64,000 nucleotides of DNA, taken from assembly GCF_018798885.1 (NCBI RefSeq), contig NZ_CP076361.1, positions 682,001 to 746,000 on the forward strand. The letters are read 5' to 3'. The number at the start of each line of letters is the position of its first letter. Position 1 is the first letter of the stretch. This DNA comes from Gemmobacter fulvus. Its GTDB lineage: Bacteria; Pseudomonadota; Alphaproteobacteria; Rhodobacterales; Rhodobacteraceae. This document shows positions 48,201-56,736 of the stretch, one piece after another. Position numbers and translations under genes: made by a program. The notes beneath the pieces were generated by a model. That model was given only the letters and a program-made list of their open reading frames with translations, did no database searches and was not told the origin of the DNA.

Positions 48201-49559
48201 TCACCGCGCGAACAGCTTCAGCCAGATGCCATCCCGGGCCCGCACCGTCAGATGCGCCACCGGCACCGGCACCTTGTCTGCCACCGTCTCAAAGCGATAG
48301 GCGCGCAGGATCATCGCCAGCAGCAAAGGCCCCTCCACCATGGCAAACCCCGCACCGGGGCAGACGCGCTGGCCTGCGGAAAACGGGATATAGGCAGTGC
48401 GCAGACAGGCCTTGCCATTCTCGGTCTCGAACCGCGCCGGATCAAAACCATCCGGGTTGTCCCACAGCCGCTCATGCCGGTGCAGATGCCAGGGAGACAG
48501 CACGATCTGCGCGCCTTTCGGCACCGCCCGCGCCCGCATCGTCACCGGGCAGCGCGCCTCGCGCACCATCATCGGCACCGGCGGATAGAGCCGCATCGCC
48601 TCGCGGAACACCGCGCGGGCCACGCGCAACCGGCCAAGCGCGGCGAAATCCGGCTCTGCCCCCAGTTCCGCCTGCGCCTCGGTGGCCAGCCTGTCCTGCC
48701 ATTCGGGATGTGTCGCCAGCAGATAGAGCGCCCAGGCCAGCGCCGAGGCCGAGGTTTCATGCCCGGCCAGAAAAAAGATCGCCACCTGATCGACCATTTC
48801 TTCGGTGTCGAAACATGCCCCGGTCAGCGGGTCGGGCGTCGACATGATCTTGCTGGCCAGATCATCCGGTGCCGTGCCATGCGCCAGCGCCCGCGCCCGA
48901 TCCGCCGTCAGCCGGGTGATCAACTGCCGGATCCGCGCCGCTGTGCGTCTGGTGGTGCGCCGGTGAAACCGGGGCAGCCAGCGCGGCAAGGGCACCAGTG
49001 CCGCCAGATTGAGGATCGGCTGCGCCTGCTGATGGCTGCGGAACTCTGCAAAGACCTCGCCCGCCACCTGATCCTCGATCGGTAGCGAAAACAGCGTCCG
49101 AAAGATCACATCCGCCGCGACATGGCTGGTTTGCAGCTCGATCTCCTGCGCGCGACCATCTGCGAAGGGGGCCAGCCGCGTCACCGCCGCCTGCCCTGCC
49201 GCCCACATCGCACCGAACGTGTCGCGCAGCCGCCCGCCCTCAAAAGCCGGGTCGATGATCCGGCGCTGGCGTTCCCAGGTGGCACCATTGGTCACAAAGA
49301 CCGAATTGCCCAGCAAGGGCCGCAACCCCTCGCGCACGCGGTCGCTTTTGGGAAAATCCTCGGGGCGCTGTTTCAGCACCAGATCGACCAGCGCCGGGTC
49401 GTTGCACATATAGCTGCGAAAGAACGGTGTGCGGAATTCCGCCATCCAGGCGCGATAGAGCCGCGCGGGCTGCGCTGACAACAGATCGCGCCGGAACAGC
49501 CGCAGATACCGCCACAGCGATACTTTGTCAGGCCGGGCAAGGGGTTTGGGCGGGATCAT
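48201..49559 (-). CDS. Cytochrome P450
   Basis: A 452-residue soluble P450. FFLAGHETSASALAWALYLL is the I-helix with the oxygen-activating AGHETS, EAMRLYPPV the ExxR helix, and FSAGQRVCPGAGFAMVE the heme-binding loop with the proximal cysteine. The pattern is closest to fatty-acid/alkane-type CYP families, but the substrate is not evident. Its ATG overlaps the stop of the hydrolase gene (ATGA), so they are co-translated. No ferredoxin or reductase gene is adjacent. Confidence 0.92.
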   Translation of the reverse strand: MIPPKPLARPDKVSLWRYLRLFRRDLLSAQPARLYRAWMAEFRTPFFRSYMCNDPALVDLVLKQRPEDFPKSDRVREGLRPLLGNSVFVTNGATWERQRRIIDPAFEGGRLRDTFGAMWAAGQAAVTRLAPFADGRAQEIELQTSHVAADVIFRTLFSLPIEDQVAGEVFAEFRSHQQAQPILNLAALVPLPRWLPRFHRRTTRRTAARIRQLITRLTADRARALAHGTAPDDLASKIMSTPDPLTGACFDTEEMVDQVAIFFLAGHETSASALAWALYLLATHPEWQDRLATEAQAELGAEPDFAALGRLRVARAVFREAMRLYPPVPMMVREARCPVTMRARAVPKGAQIVLSPWHLHRHERLWDNPDGFDPARFETENGKACLRTAYIPFSAGQRVCPGAGFAMVEGPLLLAMILRAYRFETVADKVPVPVAHLTVRARDGIWLKLFAR

Positions 49560-50824
49560 GCCACAGTCGTATAGCGGTTCACCGCGCGATCAATGCGGCT
49601 TTTCGACGAGGGCCGCGCGCCAAACCGCTGCGTCAGTGTCAGCGGCCCCGCCGTCACCCGGAAGTAATCATAATCCGTCGGCGTGCCGGGCAGATTGTCG
49701 AAGGCGCAGAGATACTGGAAATGCAGCCGGAAAAACCGCCAGCGCAGCGCCGCCCAGGTTTCAGGGCGCAGGGTCTGGGTGAAGGCCGCCGAAAACACCA
49801 GCGGCCAGCGCTGCCCCTCGGGTGCCACGCCCGAAACCGCCACCGGATCACACAACGCAAAGGCACAGCCATCTCCCGGCGCAGTCACATCAACCCAGGT
49901 CAGCGCGTCGGACGCGGCCAGATACTGCAGATCGCCGCGCAGGCGCTTCGCTTCGGGCAGAAAGCTGACCATCGGCACCACCTGCCCCAGCGACAGGAAA
50001 GACAGCACCGGCGCCTGCGCAGGCAGCCCCGCGCGGATCAGATCGGCCAGAATCGACACCGCCAGATGCGCGCCGGACGAATGGCCCACCACCAGCACCT
50101 CGTCATAGGGCAGCAGCAGCGCCTCGGCGATGGTCATGCGAAACGCGGCCATGCGCGCCTCGAGGGCGGCAGGGTTCGCGCCACGCGACTGCGCCGAATA
50201 GGCGTAATCATGCATCAGGTAATAGGCGAAAAACTTGCCGTCCTTGCGTTTGAACCAGCGCAGCATGGCCACCACCGCCGCCGTGCCCAGCCCCGCCGCC
50301 AGCGCCGCGCCGATCTGCCCCGGCACCACCGCCATCGCCAGCCCCACGATGCCCGCCCCCAGCCCAAGTGCCAAAGCCAGTTGCAGCAGCAGGGCAAAGA
50401 TCGGATAGAGCGCCGCAATGATCGGCCCCTTGCGCAGCCGCATCAGCCGGAACAGCGCGCCCGAGCCGATATAGGCCCAGGCTGTGCGCAGCAGTTGCAG
50501 ATAGGTGCCGGGGATGCCCTGATCCATGCTGTCTTTCACGATGTCAGACCAGACCAGCACCTCGACATCGGTTTCGACACTGCGGCCCTCAAGCTCGGCG
50601 CGCACATGCCAGCCATAGGGCCCGCGCAGCTTTTTCGGCTTCAACTCCATCGCATAGCCAGAGAGCGCCGCTTGCGCGGCCCCTTCCTTGCGATAAAGCT
50701 CGCGGTAGCGGCGCGGATGGATCGGATCATAGCCCGGAATGTAAAACACCCTGCGGCGGAACACCCTGCCCCGGCGGCCCTCGGGCGGATCGCCCGGCAT
50801 CGAAGATGGTGCCGACTCGTTCAT
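49556..50824 (-). CDS. Alpha/beta-hydrolase-like protein with two membrane helices
   Basis: A 422-residue protein of uncertain function. An N-terminal strand FYIPGYDPIHPRRYRELY resembles the start of an alpha/beta hydrolase; two adjacent hydrophobic helices lie at about residues 135-195; VLVVGHSSGAHLAVSILADLI (about 245-265) contains the nucleophile elbow GHSSG. It could be an esterase or lipase acting at the membrane. The overlapping P450 gene suggests a linked oxidation/hydrolysis step, perhaps on a lipid (inference). Confidence 0.7.
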   Translation of the reverse strand: MNESAPSSMPGDPPEGRRGRVFRRRVFYIPGYDPIHPRRYRELYRKEGAAQAALSGYAMELKPKKLRGPYGWHVRAELEGRSVETDVEVLVWSDIVKDSMDQGIPGTYLQLLRTAWAYIGSGALFRLMRLRKGPIIAALYPIFALLLQLALALGLGAGIVGLAMAVVPGQIGAALAAGLGTAAVVAMLRWFKRKDGKFFAYYLMHDYAYSAQSRGANPAALEARMAAFRMTIAEALLLPYDEVLVVGHSSGAHLAVSILADLIRAGLPAQAPVLSFLSLGQVVPMVSFLPEAKRLRGDLQYLAASDALTWVDVTAPGDGCAFALCDPVAVSGVAPEGQRWPLVFSAAFTQTLRPETWAALRWRFFRLHFQYLCAFDNLPGTPTDYDYFRVTAGPLTLTQRFGARPSSKSRIDRAVNRYTTVA

Positions 50825-50900
50825 GGTCTACTCGTCCTGCCGTGCAGACCTGCAGCCTGCCTGCCCAATCGGGCAAAAATGCGGTCAGAACCCCCGGGCG

Positions 50901-51656
50901 TCAACCCAGCGTGGCCAGGAAGGGGAAGGTCTCCAGCAGGTAGAACGAGAAATCCGACAGCGCCCCCGTGACCAGCGCCAGCCCGACCAGAAGCAGCAGC
51001 AGGCCCATCGCCCGCTCGATCAGCTTCATGTGGCGCTTCAGCCGCGTCATCAGGCCAATCGCCCGTTCGATGAACAGCGCCGCGAGCAGGAACGGCAGGC
51101 CCAGCCCCACCGCATAGATGCCCAGCAACGCGGTGCCGCGCGTCATGCTGGCCTCATTCGCGGCCAGCGACAGGATCGCGCCCAACTGCGGGCCGATGCA
51201 GGGGGTCCAGCCAAAGGCGAAGGCCAGCCCCAGAACATAGGCCCCCAGCGCCGATCCGCCCTGCTCTCCGGCGTCCAGCCGCGCCTCGCGGTCCAGCATC
51301 GGAATGCGGAACACGCCCAGAAAATGCAGGCCCAGCACGATCACCATTGCACCCGAAATCTTGGCGAAAAGTTCCTGATTTTTCAGGAAAAACGCACCGA
51401 AGGCCGAGGCGGTGAAACCCAGAAACAGGAACACGGTCGACAGGCCCATGACGAAAAACAACGCGGGCAATAGGATACGCCGACGGGCGGCGCTGCCATC
51501 GGCGCGCATTTCGGGCATGGAGATCCCGCCCATATAGGCAAGATAGGGCGGCACGATGGGCAGGACGCAGGGCGACAGGAAGGACAAGACCCCCGCCATT
51601 AACGCGACCAGCATCGCGGGCAGCATTCCCGCATCGAACAGATCAATTCCGAACAT
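50901..51656 (-). CDS. ccdA: CcdA-type cytochrome c biogenesis/thiol transport protein
   Basis: A 251-residue membrane protein with six to seven helices of the DsbD/CcdA family. LSFLSPCVLPIVPPYLAYMGG and GWTPCIGPQLGAILSLA are the two transmembrane half-motifs with conserved cysteines (SPCVLP and TPCIGP) that relay reducing power to the periplasm for cytochrome c maturation or other thiol proteins. ATG 51656 begins the first helix; the longer frame upstream is not helical. It diverges from tusA across 161 bp. Confidence 0.9.
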   Translation of the reverse strand: MFGIDLFDAGMLPAMLVALMAGVLSFLSPCVLPIVPPYLAYMGGISMPEMRADGSAARRRILLPALFFVMGLSTVFLFLGFTASAFGAFFLKNQELFAKISGAMVIVLGLHFLGVFRIPMLDREARLDAGEQGGSALGAYVLGLAFAFGWTPCIGPQLGAILSLAANEASMTRGTALLGIYAVGLGLPFLLAALFIERAIGLMTRLKRHMKLIERAMGLLLLLVGLALVTGALSDFSFYLLETFPFLATLG

Positions 51657-51817
51657 CTCGCCTCCGGCTTCTGCTGCGGTGATACTGCACTGCGGCCTCT
51701 GCGTCACGGGCAGAAGGGTCACATCCCTGTGCGCAGCGCACAGTGGCGATGGATTTGGCTGGCGACAGTCCCCCGCCGCTTGCTATCTGCCCGCAAGACA
51801 TCACGAAGGGCGCGCAG

Positions 51818-52048
51818 ATGCAGCACGATGCGGATCTGGATTGTGAAGGGCTGATCTGCCCGCTGCCGGTGCTGCGGGCGCGCAAACGATTGCTGGCGCT
51901 GGCGCCCGGCCTGATCCTGCGCGTGCGCGCCACCGATGCGATGGCGGCGGTGGATCTGCCGCATTTCTGTGCCGGGGCGGGCCATGACTATCTGGGCGCA
52001 ACCGCCCTCGGGCCGGCTACGGCGCATTTCATCCGGCGCGGCACATGA
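51818..52048 (+). CDS. tusA: TusA/SirA-family sulfur carrier protein
   Basis: A 76-residue protein with the family motif LDCEGLICPLPVLRARKRL, where CPLP carries the persulfide cysteine. TusA-like proteins transfer sulfur for tRNA thiolation or molybdenum cofactor and sulfur metabolism. ATG 51818 gives MQHDADLDCEG, the normal start. It is convergent with rne across a shared bidirectional terminator that immediately follows its stop. Confidence 0.88.
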   Translation: MQHDADLDCEGLICPLPVLRARKRLLALAPGLILRVRATDAMAAVDLPHFCAGAGHDYLGATALGPATAHFIRRGT

Positions 52049-52076
52049 AAACGCCGGGCGCAAAGGCCCGGCGTTT
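52049..52076. terminator. Bidirectional terminator between tusA and rne
   Basis: An 11-bp stem (AAACGCCGGGC / GCCCGGCGTTT, 6-nt loop) with A/T ends on both strands serves both convergent genes. Confidence 0.85.
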
Positions 52077-52097
52077 CCCATTTCGGTTCGGCAGGGA

Positions 52098-54911
52098 TCA
52101 GCGGCCCAGCGACCACCAGCCCTTGCGTTTGGCCTTCGGCTCGTCGTCCTCGGCAGCCTCGGCTTCTGCCGGATCGGCGCTGACGGCTTCCAGCACGGGC
52201 TCCATTCCCGGATCTGCCTGAAGCACGGGCGCTGCGGGCTGCGGCGGCACTTCGGCCACCGGCGCGGCAACAGGCGCCTCAACAACCGGGGCTGCTGCAA
52301 CGTCGGCCTCGGGTGCTGCCGCTGCGGCTTCCGCCTCGGCGGCAGCCTTGGCTTTGGCCTTGGCGCTGCTTGTGGTGCGGGTGCGGGTCGATTTCAGCTT
52401 GGGCGCCGGTTCTGCCGCATCCGCCACGGCCTCACCCTTCTCGGCGGCTGCCGCCTTGGGGGCTTTGGCTTTGGACGTGGCAGGCTTGCTGGTCTTGGCC
52501 GCAGTGGTCTTGGTTCCAGCCGCCTTGCCTGCCGCCGATTTGGAGGATTTGGCGGCCGGTTTCGCAACCACCTCTGCCTCGGCTTCGGCCACCGCGACCT
52601 CGGCCATAGCTTCGGCCACCACCGTGGCTTCGGCCTCGGCCATTGTCGCAACCGGCGCAGTCACGGCATCGGCTGCGGGGGCCTCCACGGCCTCTGCCTC
52701 GTCCTCTTCCCCGTCCAGATCGTCTTCGTCCTCGTCGTCCGATCCGGTTTCATTGCCATTCTCGTCCCGATACTTGGACGAACCACCGCGGCCCCGACGG
52801 CGACGGCGACGTTTTTTCTTCGATCCGTTGCCGCCTTCGCCGTTGCCCTCACCGTCGGCATCACCCCGGGCTTCGGCCTCGGCCTCGTCAGCCTCGTCTT
52901 CTTCCTCGTCCAGCGGCAGATCGGGATCTTCCTCTTCTTCCGCCACAGGTGCGCCCATCAGCGCCGCATTGCCGGAAATCACCGCCGACATATCCGGCAC
53001 AACCCGCACCGCCGTCTTGAACTTCTCGATGCTGAAATCGGGGCTGATCATATGCGGATCGGCCTCCAGCCGCACCGCCATGCCATAACGCGCCTCGATC
53101 AGCGCGATATGTTCGCGCTTGTTGTTGATCAGATAGTTGATCACCGCAACCGGCGCTTTCAGCAGCACCTCTTTGGAGCGTTTGCGCGTGCCCTCTTCTT
53201 CCAGCGCGCGCAGGATTTGCAGCGCGAGACTGTCATCCGAGCGGATCAGGCCAGTGCCATGGCAATGCGGGCAAGGCTGCGTGGTGCTTTCCAACATGCC
53301 GGGGCGCAGGCGCTGGCGGCTCATCTCCATCAGGCCAAAGCCCGAGATGCGCCCCACCTGAATCCGCGCACGGTCGGTTTTCAGCTTGTCTTTCAACCGC
53401 TTCTCGACCGAGGCATTGTTGCGGCGCTCTTCCATGTCGATGAAGTCGATCACGATCAGGCCGGCCAGATCGCGCAGGCGCAACTGGCGCGCCACCTCAT
53501 CCGCCGCTTCAAGGTTGGTCTTGAGCGCGGTTTCTTCGATCGAGCCTTCCTTGGTGGCCCGACCCGAGTTCACGTCGATCGCCACCAGCGCCTCGGTCAC
53601 ACCGATCACGATGTAACCACCGGATTTGAGCTGCACTACCGGGTTGAACATGCCTGCCAGATAGCTCTCCACCTGATAGCGCGCGAACAGCGGCATAGGC
53701 TCGGCATAGCGCTGCACCACCTTGGCGTGGCTGGGCATGATCATGCGCATGAAGTCCTTGGCGGTGCGGTAGCCGCCCTCGCCTTCGACCAGCACTTCGT
53801 CAATCTCGCGGTTATAAAGGTCGCGGATCGAGCGTTTGATCAGATCGCCTTCCTCATAGATCGGCGCGGGCGCGATGGAGCGCAGCGTCAATTCGCGGAT
53901 CTGTTCCCACAGGCGCATGAGGTATTCATAGTCGCGCTTGATTTCCGGCTTGGTGCGTTTGGCCCCGGCCGTGCGGATGATCAGGCCGGCACCTTCCGGC
54001 ACCTCCATCTCGCCCGCGATTTCCTTCAGCTTCTTGCGATCCGCCGCCTGGGTGATCTTGCGCGAAATGCCGCCCCCGCGCGCGGTGTTCGGCATCAGCA
54101 CGCAATAGCGCCCGGCCAGCGACAGATAGGTGGTCAGGGCCGCACCCTTGTTGCCACGCTCTTCCTTCACCACCTGCACCAGCATGATCTGGCGCATCTT
54201 GATGACTTCCTGGATCTTGTAGCGCCGGGCGCGCGGCTTGCGCGGGGCCCGGATTTCTTCGGCCACATCCTCTTCGGCGACGGATTCGATCTCGTCATCG
54301 ACATCGGCGGCGTGATCGACCGCTTCGTAATGCGCTTCGGACTGGCTGCGCTCCGAGGCGATTTCGGCACGGTCGGCGTTGCGGCTGACAAACAGCGCAT
54401 CGGCGCCGGTTTCTTCACCCAGATCAACGACATCCATGCCCTTGATTTCGGGCGCTTCTGCGTCCGCCACCTCGGCGCTGATCACCGCATCATCAGAGGC
54501 CACCGCCTCGGCCTGAGCATCGGACCGGCCATTGCCATTGCCGTTCGGGCGCGGTTTCTGCCCGTTGCGATTGCCGCCCGACCGCGAACGCGAACGGTTG
54601 TCCTCGTCCTCTTCGGCGCGTGCCAAGGCCCGCTCTTCATCCAGCAGGGCTTTGCGATCCGCGACGGGGATCTGGTAATAATCGGGGTGAATTTCGGCAA
54701 AGGCGAGAAAACCGTGGCGGTTGCCGCCGTAATCGACAAAGGCCGCCTGAAGCGAAGGCTCCACGCGGGTCACTTTGGCGAGGTAGATATTTCCTTGCAG
54801 TTGCCGTTTGTTTACGGTCTCGAAATCGAATTCCTCGACCTTGTTTCCGTCGACCACGACCACCCGAGTTTCCTCGGCGTGGGTGGCATCAATAAGCATT
54901 TTCTTGGCCAT
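52098..54911 (-). CDS. rne: Ribonuclease E
   Basis: A 937-residue RNase E. The start MAKKMLIDATHAEETRVVVV, an S1 domain near residues 40-120 interrupted by an acidic Arg/Asn-rich insertion, the catalytic region around LIVIDFIDMEERRNN, and the zinc-link TQPCPHCHGTG are conserved. The last ~250 residues are low-complexity, Ala/Glu/Lys-rich with an RNA-binding KKKRRRRRRGRGG cluster, the degradosome scaffold. It processes mRNA, rRNA and tRNA precursors. ATG 54911 is the family start; an upstream in-frame start is less likely. A 490-bp leader region precedes it. Confidence 0.95.
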   Translation of the reverse strand: MAKKMLIDATHAEETRVVVVDGNKVEEFDFETVNKRQLQGNIYLAKVTRVEPSLQAAFVDYGGNRHGFLAFAEIHPDYYQIPVADRKALLDEERALARAEEDEDNRSRSRSGGNRNGQKPRPNGNGNGRSDAQAEAVASDDAVISAEVADAEAPEIKGMDVVDLGEETGADALFVSRNADRAEIASERSQSEAHYEAVDHAADVDDEIESVAEEDVAEEIRAPRKPRARRYKIQEVIKMRQIMLVQVVKEERGNKGAALTTYLSLAGRYCVLMPNTARGGGISRKITQAADRKKLKEIAGEMEVPEGAGLIIRTAGAKRTKPEIKRDYEYLMRLWEQIRELTLRSIAPAPIYEEGDLIKRSIRDLYNREIDEVLVEGEGGYRTAKDFMRMIMPSHAKVVQRYAEPMPLFARYQVESYLAGMFNPVVQLKSGGYIVIGVTEALVAIDVNSGRATKEGSIEETALKTNLEAADEVARQLRLRDLAGLIVIDFIDMEERRNNASVEKRLKDKLKTDRARIQVGRISGFGLMEMSRQRLRPGMLESTTQPCPHCHGTGLIRSDDSLALQILRALEEEGTRKRSKEVLLKAPVAVINYLINNKREHIALIEARYGMAVRLEADPHMISPDFSIEKFKTAVRVVPDMSAVISGNAALMGAPVAEEEEDPDLPLDEEEDEADEAEAEARGDADGEGNGEGGNGSKKKRRRRRRGRGGSSKYRDENGNETGSDDEDEDDLDGEEDEAEAVEAPAADAVTAPVATMAEAEATVVAEAMAEVAVAEAEAEVVAKPAAKSSKSAAGKAAGTKTTAAKTSKPATSKAKAPKAAAAEKGEAVADAAEPAPKLKSTRTRTTSSAKAKAKAAAEAEAAAAAPEADVAAAPVVEAPVAAPVAEVPPQPAAPVLQADPGMEPVLEAVSADPAEAEAAEDDEPKAKRKGWWSLGR

Positions 54912-55403
54912 TGTGTTCCATTGCGCCACGGCAATCCGCGCCCGTCGGGGCAAGCCCCGATGCGTGTGCAGCGTTGCGGTTGGCGGCTTGTTCGGGCGAG
55001 GCTGCGGGATGCAGACAGTGCAGCGCGGGCCAGAAGCCCCCTGTCACCTGTCTTCACATCTGTCACGCGGCTCATCGCGGTTCTATATCCCAGGCACCAA
55101 GGGTACCTATCCTGAACGCCAGCACTCCTGAGGGCTTACCCCCGGCTTGACGGCAAAATTGCGGCCTCGCGGCCAGTGAAATCTGCGGCAGGCGCTGCTT
55201 TCGGACCAGTGGTCCGTTCCGCGCGCCCGGCAGCGAAACTGATGCACGCGGTGCGGTTTTGTAACCGCAATACCCACGTCTGATGACAATAAGGGCAGCG
55301 GGCGCGAAAACACAATGACTAATTGGCGGTCCGCAGGGGGCCAGAGGCCTGCAAGGGCCGCCCCAGCCAGCCAAACCGGCGTAGCGGGCGGCCCTTGCGC
55401 TGT
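54912..55403. other. 492-bp gap: rne promoter and leader, dctD 3' region
   Basis: No credible gene. The stretch holds the inverted repeat CGGACCA-G-TGGTCCG (55202-55216), a hairpin TGCGGTT-TTGT-AACCGCA (55252-55269), and a 13-bp long-loop inverted repeat GCAAGGGCCGCCC / GGGCGGCCCTTGC (55351-55398) directly after the dctD stop. RNase E mRNAs commonly have long autoregulatory leaders, so part of this is probably the rne 5' UTR (inference). Confidence 0.5.
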
Positions 55404-56729
55404 TTAAACGTAGTCAGACCGGCTCAGGCCGTATTTCGCCATCTTTTCGTTCAGCGTGCGGCGCGGCAGGCACAATTCTTCCATCACCGCGACAATGCTG
55501 CCCTTGTGGCGGCGCATCGTGTTGTCGATCAACATGCGCTCAAACGCATCCACATAGTCTTTCAGCGGCTTGCCTTCGGTGGTCAGCGCCGGCCCCGAGG
55601 CCTCGTTATCCGCCATCAGCAGCGAGGCGATGGAGCCGGAGCCACGGCGGTTTTGCAGCACGGCGCGTTCGGCGATATTGACCAGCTGGCGCACATTGCC
55701 GGGCCAGGGGGCTTGCAGCAGTTGCGCCGCCTCCTGTGCCGTAACGGCCGGGGCGTCACAGCCATATTCTTCGGAAAACTGCTCTGACATGCGGGTGAAC
55801 AACGTCAGGATGTCTTCACCGCGCGACCGCAGCGGCGGCAGCAGGATCATCATCGCGCCCAGCCGGTAATACAGATCCGGGCGCAGAATATCCTCCAGCG
55901 TCTTGTCAGGCGCGTGTTCGTTGACAATGGCGATGATGCGGGTTTCCGGCGGCGTGCCCTGATCGTTGATCAGCGTCAGCAACCGCGATTGCAGCGCATG
56001 CGACAGGCTTTCGATATCCTCAAGGCAAAGCGTGCCGCCCCGCGCCTCTTCCACCAGCGGCACACCGTCTTCGGTCGGGCCAAACAGCTTGGCGGCCAGT
56101 TGATCCTCCGACCAGGCGGCGCAGGAGATCGTCACGAATTTCTTCGACGCGCGCGGCCCCACGGCATGCAGCGCATGGGCGACCAGCGTCTTGCCGGTGC
56201 CGGTTTCGCCGTCAATCAGCACATGGCTGTCGGCCTGCCCGAGATCGAGAATATCCTCGCGCAGCCGTTCCATCACCGGGCTGGTGCCGATCAGCTTTTT
56301 CATCAGGATCGAGCCATCGCTCAGCTCGCGGCGCAGGGCGCGGTTGTCCAGCGTCAGGCGGCGCGCATTGGTGGCGCGTTTGGCAAGTTCGGTCATCCGG
56401 TCAGGGTTGAACGGCTTTTCCAGAAAATCGAAGGCGCCGATCCGCATCGCCTCCACCGCCATCGGCACATCGCCATGGCCGGTGATCATGATCACCGGCA
56501 GGCCGGAATCCATGCTCATCAACCGTTTCAGGAACGCCATGCCATCCATACCCGGCATCTTGATGTCACTGACGACGACGCCCGGAAATTCGGCGGTGAT
56601 ACCGGCCAGGGCCTCTTCGGCGCTGCCATAGGTTTCCGTATCGAAGCCGGACAATGCCAGCCACTGGCTGATGGATTGCCGCATATCCGCCTCGTCATCG
56701 ACGATGGCGACTTTCATAGCTCGGGCCAT
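55404..56729 (-). CDS. dctD: DctD/NtrC-like response regulator without GAFTGA motif
   Basis: A 441-residue regulator with three domains: receiver (residues ~5-120, AIVDDEADMRQ, phosphorylatable Asp in VVSDIKMPGMDG, Lys in EKPF), AAA+ (Walker A GETGTGKT near residue 170), and a Fis-type helix-turn-helix at the end (CLPRRTLNEKMAKYGL). The sigma-54-contacting GAFTGA loop, expected after LFG, is absent: the sequence runs LFGPTEDGVPLVEEARGGT. It is therefore unlikely to activate sigma-54 polymerase in the usual way. It starts 7 nt after the kinase gene and probably responds to C4-dicarboxylates by analogy. Confidence 0.85.
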   Translation of the reverse strand: MARAMKVAIVDDEADMRQSISQWLALSGFDTETYGSAEEALAGITAEFPGVVVSDIKMPGMDGMAFLKRLMSMDSGLPVIMITGHGDVPMAVEAMRIGAFDFLEKPFNPDRMTELAKRATNARRLTLDNRALRRELSDGSILMKKLIGTSPVMERLREDILDLGQADSHVLIDGETGTGKTLVAHALHAVGPRASKKFVTISCAAWSEDQLAAKLFGPTEDGVPLVEEARGGTLCLEDIESLSHALQSRLLTLINDQGTPPETRIIAIVNEHAPDKTLEDILRPDLYYRLGAMMILLPPLRSRGEDILTLFTRMSEQFSEEYGCDAPAVTAQEAAQLLQAPWPGNVRQLVNIAERAVLQNRRGSGSIASLLMADNEASGPALTTEGKPLKDYVDAFERMLIDNTMRRHKGSIVAVMEELCLPRRTLNEKMAKYGLSRSDYV

Positions 56730-56736
56730 GTGGTCC

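Noticed and set aside
52098-53100. Long plus-strand open frames opposite the rne 3' half
   Set aside because: They are Ser/Ala/Arg repeats mirroring the low-complexity RNase E tail, so they are antisense shadows.
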